Assembly (NCBI GenBank): GCA_946615965.1
Contig: CAMOIC010000018.1
Coordinates: 1-25,966, forward strand
Source of the DNA: UBA3700 sp002372775
Lineage (GTDB): Bacteria; Bacillota; Clostridia; Christensenellales; UBA3700
Direction: 5' to 3'
Length of the DNA stretch: 25,966 nucleotides
Shown here: piece after piece, positions 1-6,301 of the stretch
Layout of the letters: each line of letters begins with the position of its first letter
How positions within the stretch are numbered: position 1 is the first letter of the stretch
Notes under the pieces: generated by a model
What the model was told of the DNA's origin: nothing
The model's input: the letters and a program-made list of their open reading frames with translations, nothing else
Database searches by the model: none
Program-made: the position numbers and the translations under genes

Positions 1-92
1 ATTTACGTATCTTTCACTACTCTTCTATCACTTTCTATTCAGTTTTTAAGGTGCATTCTTGCGCGTCTTTTTCAGACAGCCACAACATCATA
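1..92 (-). promoter_or_regulatory. Probable rRNA operon leader with boxA-like element
   Basis: Read on the minus strand, bases 55 to 35 give TGCACCTTAAAAACTGAATA plus G. This closely matches the conserved boxA-type antitermination element in Firmicute 16S leaders and 16S-23S spacers (known in Bacillus as TGTTCTTTGAAAAC followed by T). It lies downstream of two strong promoters reading toward the left edge. A small hairpin, GTCTGAAAAAGAC, lies between the second promoter and this element. No mature rRNA sequence is inside the window, so the rRNA operon itself is inferred. The 16S-23S spacer is the alternative, but tandem promoters favour a leader. Confidence 0.6.
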
Positions 93-115
93 CCAAACAA
101 ATTATTCTAAGTCAA
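87..115 (-). promoter_or_regulatory. Promoter P2 of the inferred rRNA operon
   Basis: On the minus strand, the -35 box TTGACT (110-115) and the -10 box TATGAT (87-92) are separated by exactly 17 bases. Each box matches consensus at five of six positions. The predicted start is near base 80, which puts the boxA-like element about 25 bases into the transcript. This is the proximal of two tandem promoters. Confidence 0.7.
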
Positions 116-187
116 ATAAATTTATGAGGTATTTTAAATTTTTTTTTTGCTCCCCTAAAAGAGGTCTCTCTCAAGGGGTGCCCTACT

Positions 188-216
188 ATAATATCTCTTT
201 CTTATTATCTTGACAA
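188..216 (-). promoter_or_regulatory. Promoter P1 of the inferred rRNA operon, with A/T-rich upstream block
   Basis: On the minus strand, the -35 box TTGTCA (211-216) and the -10 box TATTAT (188-193) have a 17-base spacer; each is five of six to consensus. Immediately upstream (about 217-300) is an almost pure A/T stretch with A and T tracts, as expected of an UP element at a strong stable-RNA promoter. Between P1 and P2 lies an imperfect hairpin (about 146-178) whose outer stem is CCCCT/AGGGG. It has no T-tract on the transcribed side, so I do not call it a terminator. Confidence 0.7.
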
Positions 217-313
217 GTACTTTATTAATAAATTTTACAAATTTTTAAAAAATTTTAAATTAATATAAAAATGTATATAAATAAGTATAAAATAATATTA
301 TTTAAATAGCAAA
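217..313 (-). promoter_or_regulatory. A/T-rich block, possible UP element
   Basis: This stretch between the WG-repeat gene stop and P1 is nearly devoid of G and C and contains runs of A and T next to the -35 box of P1. No gene and no clear terminator for the WG-repeat gene is visible. It therefore probably serves as an upstream activating sequence for P1, and transcripts of the preceding gene may read into the leader. This is inferred from base composition only. Confidence 0.4.
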
Positions 314-1450
314 TTAGCTTACAAGCTCAAATTCACCTAGAATTTTTATATCAGAGAATAGATTTGATTTAACAACATATTCACCTGAAGTATTAATAAT
401 CGCATAACTTGAACCAAGTTTAACTGCAGCGTATCCGCAGTGGAAATCTGAAACAGCATCAAACTTAGCTTCTGTAATACTTTCACACTTATTGTTGATA
501 AATTGCCACATACCAGATAGAGTCTTTACTGCAGCATATCCTTCAACATAATCTCTCGCATAAGAGAACTCTGAAGAAACTTGTTTTCCCTTCTTGTTAA
601 TGAAGTAATATGTAGATCCTCTACCTACTCTTGCCTTTCCATCAACAAATGAACCAGCATCATCATATTCTGCATTGATTTGCATTTTTCCACTTGTATT
701 GATGAATCCATAGTTACCTGCAAGACAAACCTTTGCAAGCTTATCTGTATCTGAGAATTCTGATACTACTCTTTCTGCTCCGATTGTTTGAGAGAATTGA
801 TAAGAACCAACATCTTTACCTTTAGTATTAATTAGTTTCCAATATGAATATGTAGAAGAACCTGTCTTTTCAGAAACAAGTACGAATGCAACTTTATATT
901 TAAAGTCCATTGCATCTTCATAAATAAAATCAATCTTAGTAGAACCTTTCTTATTTACATAACCCCATTTATAAATTGGAGCCATAGTAACATCGTCCTT
1001 ACCTACTTCTTTTTGAACAGCAATTAAATTATTGTGATATATCTCTATATCATCAACACTAACTGTTCTTGTAAAAGGAGCGGCACATAAAGCAATCAAT
1101 GCAACAACTAAAAGTGTAGATACTGTAGCAACAACATACCTTACTGGTATCTCCTTCTTGATTACAAACTTGATTCCTTTAACGATTAAATATGAAAACT
1201 TAAGAATAGCGGCACAAATAAAAGACCATATTCTAATAAAGAATACGTCAAACTTATTTAACTTGATATTAGACTTTTTATCTCCAACCTTACTTACAAT
1301 AGTTTCATCAACATGAGCAACTTCAACATCTTCAAGTTGATCGTTATCTGATGACTGCTTCTTAGATTTGTCAGAATCCAACATTTTAGGTCTATCTGAC
1401 TCTAATATTTGTTTCTTTGTAAGTGGCTTATCTCCGTATTTGTCTGCCAT
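314..1450 (-). CDS. Membrane-anchored WG-repeat protein
   Basis: A 378-residue protein. The N-terminal ~65 residues are polar, charged and probably cytoplasmic. A moderately hydrophobic stretch at about 67-97 is followed by a clear transmembrane helix at about 104-126. The remainder is extracellular and built of WG (KWG-type) repeats. Recognisable units are KWGYVNKKG (161-169), YWKLINTKG (203-211), NYGFINTSG (246-254), YYFINKKG (281-288), MWQFINNK (314-321) and YAIINTSG (349-356), roughly 35-45 residues apart. WG repeats are thought to form a propeller-like or extended beta fold for binding; the ligand is unknown. The ATG at 1448-1450 has an AGGGGA ribosome binding site six bases upstream. 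The gene is divergent from the SDR gene and lies just upstream of the inferred rRNA promoters. The family call is good; the function is unknown. Confidence 0.8.
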   Translation of the reverse strand: MADKYGDKPLTKKQILESDRPKMLDSDKSKKQSSDNDQLEDVEVAHVDETIVSKVGDKKSNIKLNKFDVFFIRIWSFICAAILKFSYLIVKGIKFVIKKEIPVRYVVATVSTLLVVALIALCAAPFTRTVSVDDIEIYHNNLIAVQKEVGKDDVTMAPIYKWGYVNKKGSTKIDFIYEDAMDFKYKVAFVLVSEKTGSSTYSYWKLINTKGKDVGSYQFSQTIGAERVVSEFSDTDKLAKVCLAGNYGFINTSGKMQINAEYDDAGSFVDGKARVGRGSTYYFINKKGKQVSSEFSYARDYVEGYAAVKTLSGMWQFINNKCESITEAKFDAVSDFHCGYAAVKLGSSYAIINTSGEYVVKSNLFSDIKILGEFELVS

Positions 1451-1473
1451 CTAAAATCCCCTATACTTTCTTA

Positions 1474-1502
1474 TTTATATCATAATTTTACAATTATCGC
1501 AA
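1474..1502 (-). promoter_or_regulatory. Promoter of the WG-repeat gene
   Basis: On the minus strand, TTGCGA (1497-1502) and TATAAA (1474-1479) are separated by 17 bases, about 23 bases upstream of the ATG. The predicted start near 1467 lies just upstream of the AGGGGA ribosome binding site (1457-1462). The -35 box is only four of six to consensus. Confidence 0.5.
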
Positions 1503-1540
1503 TATACTATATACCCTCACGCGTACGCGCAAACTCATTA

Positions 1541-1570
1541 TTTACTTTAAATAATAAAATATGTTATACT
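1541..1570 (+). promoter_or_regulatory. Promoter of the SDR-family gene
   Basis: TTTACT (1541-1546) and TATACT (1565-1570) are separated by 18 bases. This gives an untranslated leader of about 50 bases before the ATG at 1630. It lies back to back with the WG-repeat promoter in the same intergenic region. Confidence 0.5.
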
Positions 1571-1629
1571 TTTAACGATGGCAAAAATGCCAAATTAAGT
1601 TGAAAAAATATAAATTTATGGAGGACTAT

Positions 1630-3207
1630 ATGGAAAAGAAAACCGTTCTTGTTACTGGTGCTTCTGGTAACATGGGAAGCGAAGTTCTTAAGCAAACAAT
1701 GGCTACTGGTAAAATCAAGAGTATTGTTTTATTAAGAAAGAAGCCAGCTAACGAAAAGCTAGCTCAAAAGTTAAAGAAACAATGGGGAGATGACATCGAA
1801 GTTATTTTCGGTGACTTATCTAAGAAAGAAGACTGCGTTAAGGCAGTTGCAAAAGCAGATTATGTATTCCACTGCGCTGCTGTAATTCCACCAGTTTCAG
1901 ATCACAATCCAAAACTTGCTGAATCTACAAACTTCTTTGGTGCAGTAAATCTATGTGACGCAATTAAGGAAAATCCACGTCATGACGAAATCAAGTTCAT
2001 CGAAATCGGAACAGTTGCTGAATATGGTAACAGAACATATCAACACCCTTGGATTCGTGTAGGAGATCCTCTATTAGTTTCAGCATTCGACTTCTATGCA
2101 GTAACAAAGTTACGTGCAGAAAGACATATCATCGAAAGTGGTTTAAGATACTGGGTATCATTAAGACAATCTGGTATTTTATATGATAACTTTATGATGG
2201 CTAACCTTCATGACGGTTTAATGTTCCATACAGCATGGAATACACCTATTGAATGGGCTACAGCTAGATCTTCAGGTTTAATGGCTAAGAACTTAATCAT
2301 TGGAGATATTGAAGGCACACTACCAGACAAGTTCTGGAGACATGTATATAACATCGGTAACGGCGAAGCAGCTCGTGTAACAGGATACGAAACATGCGAT
2401 TCTGGTTTCAAACTAATGGGATGCTCACCAAAAGACATCTTCAAGCCAGACTGGATGGTTGCTAGAAACTTCCACTGCGGTTGGTTCTATGATTCAGATG
2501 TTCTTGATAGCTATACACACTTCCAAGCCTCAGAAACATATGCAGATTTCTGGAAGAAGTTAAGCAAGAAGTTCTTCTATAGATTATGGATCTTTGGTAA
2601 GCCATTCAAGAAGATTATCACAAACAAGATGATCGTTCCTCTATTTGATAACAGCAACTCACCTAAGTACTGGTTATCTCACCCAGAATGCGAACAACGT
2701 ATTAACGCTTTCTATGGTTCTAGAGAAAAGTATGAAGCAATCGGTGAAGATTGGGATAAGTATCCAATTTGGTCAGAAGGCGTTTTACCAGATGGTAAGA
2801 ACACTCCATGTGACTATGAAGCTATGAAGAAGAAGGAAAATGCTAAGGGCTTACTTCTAGATCATGGTTATGATGATGCTAAGGCTGATGAAGATATCGA
2901 TATCAATGATTGTATCGCTGCTGCTAAGTTCAGAGGTGGTAAGTTAATTTCTAAGGAAATGAAGAAAGGTGACTTATATACAAAGCTTACTTGGGAATAC
3001 CATGATGGTACTCAATTCGAAGCTTCTCCATTCCTAGTTTTAAGATCTGGACACTGGGGACCAGAAGATTCTCAACCAGCTCCATGGAACTATGATGAAT
3101 TAGCTAAGCACATCCCATTCTATGCACAACTATGGTATGATACACATGATAAGACAGAAAGCAACTTCTATTCAAAGGATTGCTACAAGGATATCATCAA
3201 GAAATAA
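1630..3207 (+). CDS. Extended SDR-family NAD(P)-dependent epimerase/dehydrogenase with C-terminal extension
   Basis: A 525-residue protein. I place the start at the ATG at 1630 because GGAGG (1620-1624) precedes it at five bases and the Rossmann fold begins at once; the frame stays open upstream to a TTG at 1600. The nucleotide-binding motif GASGNMG is at residues 10-16, and the catalytic YAVTK (Y156, K160) follows an upstream Ser/Thr region, as in NAD-dependent epimerases/dehydratases. These are usually about 310-350 residues, so roughly the last 180 residues are extra. Within them, residues 455-480 (WEYHDG onward to HWGPED) resemble the spacing of a treble-clef zinc finger whose metal ligands have been lost. 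The substrate cannot be told from sequence. The gene is monocistronic, with its own promoter and a strong terminator. The fold is certain, the specific activity unknown. Confidence 0.8.
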   Translation: MEKKTVLVTGASGNMGSEVLKQTMATGKIKSIVLLRKKPANEKLAQKLKKQWGDDIEVIFGDLSKKEDCVKAVAKADYVFHCAAVIPPVSDHNPKLAESTNFFGAVNLCDAIKENPRHDEIKFIEIGTVAEYGNRTYQHPWIRVGDPLLVSAFDFYAVTKLRAERHIIESGLRYWVSLRQSGILYDNFMMANLHDGLMFHTAWNTPIEWATARSSGLMAKNLIIGDIEGTLPDKFWRHVYNIGNGEAARVTGYETCDSGFKLMGCSPKDIFKPDWMVARNFHCGWFYDSDVLDSYTHFQASETYADFWKKLSKKFFYRLWIFGKPFKKIITNKMIVPLFDNSNSPKYWLSHPECEQRINAFYGSREKYEAIGEDWDKYPIWSEGVLPDGKNTPCDYEAMKKKENAKGLLLDHGYDDAKADEDIDINDCIAAAKFRGGKLISKEMKKGDLYTKLTWEYHDGTQFEASPFLVLRSGHWGPEDSQPAPWNYDELAKHIPFYAQLWYDTHDKTESNFYSKDCYKDIIKK

Positions 3208-3227
3208 TATAGTCCTATAAAGACAGT

Positions 3228-3255
3228 AAAGGAGCTCGAAAGAGCTCCTTTCTTA
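3228..3255 (+). terminator. Rho-independent terminator after the SDR gene, possibly bidirectional
   Basis: A perfect 10-base-pair stem, AAAGGAGCTC (3228-3237) with GAGCTCCTTT (3242-3251), closed by a GAAA tetraloop (3238-3241). It is followed by CTTATTTTA. The hairpin sits between the convergent SDR and Nudix genes, so it can serve transcripts from both sides, although neither side has an ideal T-tract. Confidence 0.8.
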
Positions 3256-3279
3256 TTTTAAAATATTAATTACAATATA

Positions 3280-3813
3280 TTATTTATTTAATAGCGCGTA
3301 TTTTAATATAGCAATAACAGTTTTCCCATCTTTAAGTTCACCGCTATTAACCATTTCTAAAGCCTTTTTAAACGGAATCTTTGCAACATTCAAGAACTCA
3401 CCTTCATCGAGCTTATTTTGGCCCAAAGAAAGCCCAGTTGCCAAGAAAATATATAAATGTTCATTCGTATACCCAGGAGTTGGATAAATCTCGCTAAGAA
3501 GCGTCATATTAGTACATGTTGCACCAATCTCTTCTTTTAGTTCTCTTATAGCACATTCTCTAGGGTCTTCACCCTTTTCCAATTTGCCTGCAGGAATCTC
3601 TTTTACTAGTTCTCTATAAGCATATCTATATTGTTCAACAAGATAGATATTGTTATCATCATCAACCGCTAAAATACTTGCGCCGCCATGATGGTTTACA
3701 TATTCTCTTTTTGCAGTCATTCCATTCTCAAGAACTATATCGTCATTATATAGTTGCAAGATTCTTCCAGAAAAAACCAAATTCTCTTTTAATGTCTTTT
3801 CTTCTAAGTTCAT
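3280..3813 (-). CDS. nudF: Nudix hydrolase, ADP-ribose pyrophosphatase type
   Basis: A 177-residue protein with a complete Nudix box: residues 76-97, starting GKLEKGE, with the REL..EE..G core (R90, E91, E94, E95, G97) that binds Mg2+. The VEQYRYA segment before it and the YPTPGYTNEHLYIF segment after it are typical of the ADP-ribose pyrophosphatase (NudF/YqkG) subfamily. That subfamily hydrolyses ADP-ribose to AMP and ribose 5-phosphate, clearing a reactive metabolite of NAD turnover. The length is normal for the family. The ATG at 3811-3813 has GAGGAG eight bases upstream. It follows the lipoprotein gene on the same strand with a hairpin in between, so it may rely on read-through. The Nudix fold is certain; the ADP-ribose assignment is likely but not proven. 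Confidence 0.88.
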   Translation of the reverse strand: MNLEEKTLKENLVFSGRILQLYNDDIVLENGMTAKREYVNHHGGASILAVDDDNNIYLVEQYRYAYRELVKEIPAGKLEKGEDPRECAIRELKEEIGATCTNMTLLSEIYPTPGYTNEHLYIFLATGLSLGQNKLDEGEFLNVAKIPFKKALEMVNSGELKDGKTVIAILKYALLNK

Positions 3814-3831
3814 GTACTTTACTCCTCTTAT

Positions 3832-3862
3832 AGCAAAATGGGAACGAAATTCGTTCCCATTT
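3832..3862 (-). terminator. Hairpin terminator between the lipoprotein gene and nudF
   Basis: A 12-base-pair perfect stem (3836-3847 with 3851-3862, core TGGGAACGA) with a 3-base loop. On the minus strand it is followed by TTTTGC, a short T-tract. It ends the lipoprotein transcript about 22 bases after that gene's stop and lies about 22 bases before the nudF start codon. With only about four Ts it may be leaky, allowing some nudF read-through. Confidence 0.7.
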
Positions 3863-3883
3863 ATTATATCAAATTTTTAAATC

Positions 3884-6208
3884 TTATTTGCTTGTTAATG
3901 AATCTAATAAATCATCATAAACTTTTGTATTCTTTGTGATGTACTTACCTTCATCAGTATCAATTTCATTGAAGAATAATAAGATTTGCTTTACTGAATA
4001 AGCATCTGTGTACTTATTATCAATAACAGTATCACCTAAGTATTCAGATAATGTCTTTGGTTCACACTTAACACTCTTTAATACCCAAGCTCTTGTATAG
4101 TAAGTAACACCTGTAGCGAATGCTTCGATTTCAGCCTTTTCATAAGAACCAGCCTTCCATACATAGTATGCTGCTTTTGCATCAAATTCTGCATTTTCTG
4201 CAACTGCTGTATAAACATAATCATACTTGATTGTTGTGCCTTGATCTCTAATTGTATTTAACTTATAAACATAAGCTGTAACTTCATCTCTTGTTTCTGA
4301 CTTAACATCATCTACAATACCGAAGTTTCCTTCAGCACCAAAGTTACCTAATGTCATAACAACATGGATACCATATGTATTAACGCAGAATGAAACAGCA
4401 TTTCCTTCACCTGTTGTTAATGTATAAACATTAGCTGTAATATCCTTGTCTGAATCATTTCTTGTTGTAAATGTATCCTTAGAAATAGAATATGTCTTGT
4501 TTCCTAAGTTAGCATTGATATACTCACTGTTATATGTCTTATCTTCTAAGCTTCCGTTTTCGTAAGCTGCAGATACTGTAGATAATGCAAATGATGCAAC
4601 TGCTTCCTTTGCGATCTCTCTAGCAAGAACTGTATATTCTGAAACATATGAAGAAGCCTTTCCTGCTGGAGTGATTGTGTAATATTCGCTACTGAATGCA
4701 CCTGAGTCATCATTTACTAGATACATCCATTGTGTATAAGCTTCAACCTTAGCATTGTATCTTACGATATTGATGTTTGTAGCATTTTCTGCTAATTCTT
4801 CACTAGACATACCATCTGTGTACATAGCAACGATTTGGTTTGCGATTGCTTCTACGCTATTTGCCATAGCATATAATACAACCTTGTAATCTACATCTTT
4901 ATCTGTATAAGCATCAGCCAACTTGTCTGTCGTTGAATCATATTTATAATTTGAAACGTTAACTTTAATACCAGAACCTTCTTCGCCTAGTAAAGTCTTA
5001 ATAATGTTATCGTTGTCATATTGTCCAAGAGCAACCATTTCTCTTAATTCAGAGATTTTTGTCTCGCTGTTAGCGTACATTGTAGCAATTGCCTTTAGAG
5101 CAGATGATTGTTCATCAGAGAATTTTAATAATGTACTCTTAACTGCTGTATAATCCTTTGAAGCATTTACGCTCATCCAAGATGTACTTGAGATTGCTGA
5201 AGCGAATGAATCTTCATCGCTATATGACTTCCAATCAGTATTTACTAAATCATTGTAAGCCTTTTCGATTTCAGCTTCTGTTGCTTCTGGTTCCTTTAAA
5301 TCATTTTGCATATTCTTAAGAATGATAGAATCAATCTTATCCTCTAAGAAATATTCGAAAGATGTATATGACTTTTCAATATTTGATTTTAATGTCTTTA
5401 AAGCGCTCTTCATATTAGCCTTTAATTCTTTATCTGTTTCTTGATCAATCTTAGATTGGATTAGCTTATAACCAGAAAGATTGTTTGCAAGTTCATCTAA
5501 AGAAGCAACATTGAATTCGCTCTTAACAAATGCATCCGTATATCCTTCGATATCTTTATATGTTACGTTTAAATACTTTTCGCCATAAACAGTAGCAAGA
5601 CTTGTGCAAACTAGGTCTTCATCATAGACTGAAGTAGAATCATCAGAGAATGTTCTAACTGTACGAGCAGCTAATTCATCTTCTGTATCCTCTGTATCTT
5701 CATCTTCATCTTCTTCATCCTTTTCATCAATCTTCTTTAAATCTTCAACTAAAGTGTTATATGAAGTTAAGATATCGCTATTTGCTTGATCAATAGCATA
5801 GATATATTGAGCATAAGAAATGAAATCTTTTCCTTCTAACTTGCTAATTGATTTAGATGTATCAACGAATTTAAAAGCTTCTGTATTTGCATTATCATAA
5901 GCATAATACTTAGCATATAAAGTCATTAATGCGCTTCTAGATAAAGAGTTGTAGAAATACTCCATAATTTCTTCAGTAGTCATGCTATAGTTTTGAGCAT
6001 AGTATGTACCATATGAATAAACGTATGAATATAATTGACCCTTATAAATTTCTTTTGATAAATCCTTATATGTAACTGTAGCGATTACTTGATGGTAGTC
6101 TCTATCTTCGTTAACACTAAAGATGCCTGTAGAACAAGCTGTCATTGCAACTACCATTGTAACGACTACAACGATTAGTATTAATGCAGCAAAAACCTTC
6201 TTTTTCAT
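3884..6208 (-). CDS. Large secreted lipoprotein with SurA/PrsA-like N-terminal region
   Basis: A 774-residue protein with a lipoprotein signal: KKK at residues 2-4, a hydrophobic stretch at about 5-21, and lipobox MTAC with acylated C25. Residues 41-105 (VIATVTYKDLSKEIYKG, then an aromatic Tyr-rich helix and a TTEEIMEYFYNSLSRSALM segment) have the layout of SurA_N domains of extracytoplasmic foldases. Residues 161-178 are almost entirely Asp/Glu. Most of the rest is helical, Ala/Tyr/Ser-rich and not recognised. I see no convincing parvulin rotamase domain, so it may be a chaperone-like lipoprotein rather than a prolyl isomerase. AAGGAG lies about eight bases before the ATG. It follows mfd on the same strand but has its own consensus promoter. 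Confidence 0.65.
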   Translation of the reverse strand: MKKKVFAALILIVVVVTMVVAMTACSTGIFSVNEDRDYHQVIATVTYKDLSKEIYKGQLYSYVYSYGTYYAQNYSMTTEEIMEYFYNSLSRSALMTLYAKYYAYDNANTEAFKFVDTSKSISKLEGKDFISYAQYIYAIDQANSDILTSYNTLVEDLKKIDEKDEEDEDEDTEDTEDELAARTVRTFSDDSTSVYDEDLVCTSLATVYGEKYLNVTYKDIEGYTDAFVKSEFNVASLDELANNLSGYKLIQSKIDQETDKELKANMKSALKTLKSNIEKSYTSFEYFLEDKIDSIILKNMQNDLKEPEATEAEIEKAYNDLVNTDWKSYSDEDSFASAISSTSWMSVNASKDYTAVKSTLLKFSDEQSSALKAIATMYANSETKISELREMVALGQYDNDNIIKTLLGEEGSGIKVNVSNYKYDSTTDKLADAYTDKDVDYKVVLYAMANSVEAIANQIVAMYTDGMSSEELAENATNINIVRYNAKVEAYTQWMYLVNDDSGAFSSEYYTITPAGKASSYVSEYTVLAREIAKEAVASFALSTVSAAYENGSLEDKTYNSEYINANLGNKTYSISKDTFTTRNDSDKDITANVYTLTTGEGNAVSFCVNTYGIHVVMTLGNFGAEGNFGIVDDVKSETRDEVTAYVYKLNTIRDQGTTIKYDYVYTAVAENAEFDAKAAYYVWKAGSYEKAEIEAFATGVTYYTRAWVLKSVKCEPKTLSEYLGDTVIDNKYTDAYSVKQILLFFNEIDTDEGKYITKNTKVYDDLLDSLTSK

Positions 6209-6259
6209 CTATGATGCTCCTTTTATGGACTTAATATTATAATATTTTATACGTTTTAT

Positions 6260-6288
6260 ATTATACATAAAGGAATAATGAATGTAAA
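6260..6288 (-). promoter_or_regulatory. Promoter of the lipoprotein gene
   Basis: On the minus strand, TTTACA (6283-6288) and a perfect TATAAT (6260-6265) have a 17-base spacer. They lie between the mfd stop and the lipoprotein start and give a leader of about 45 bases. This strong promoter suggests that the lipoprotein is expressed independently of the upstream operon. Confidence 0.75.
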
Positions 6289-6301
6289 CACCTTATTTAA
6301 A

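Noticed and set aside
1409..1603. Short plus-strand open frame between the WG-repeat and SDR genes
   Set aside because: It runs over the start of the WG-repeat gene and both promoters, has no ribosome binding site, and its product has no plausible composition.
1600..1629. TTG (1600) or ATG (1618) as earlier starts of the SDR gene
   Set aside because: GGAGG at 1620-1624 would lie inside or after these starts; it is correctly spaced only for the ATG at 1630, where the Rossmann motif also begins.
3827..3835. TGCTATAAG as an extended -10 promoter for nudF
   Set aside because: The predicted start would fall after the nudF ribosome binding site (3822-3829), leaving the message without a site that is clearly present.
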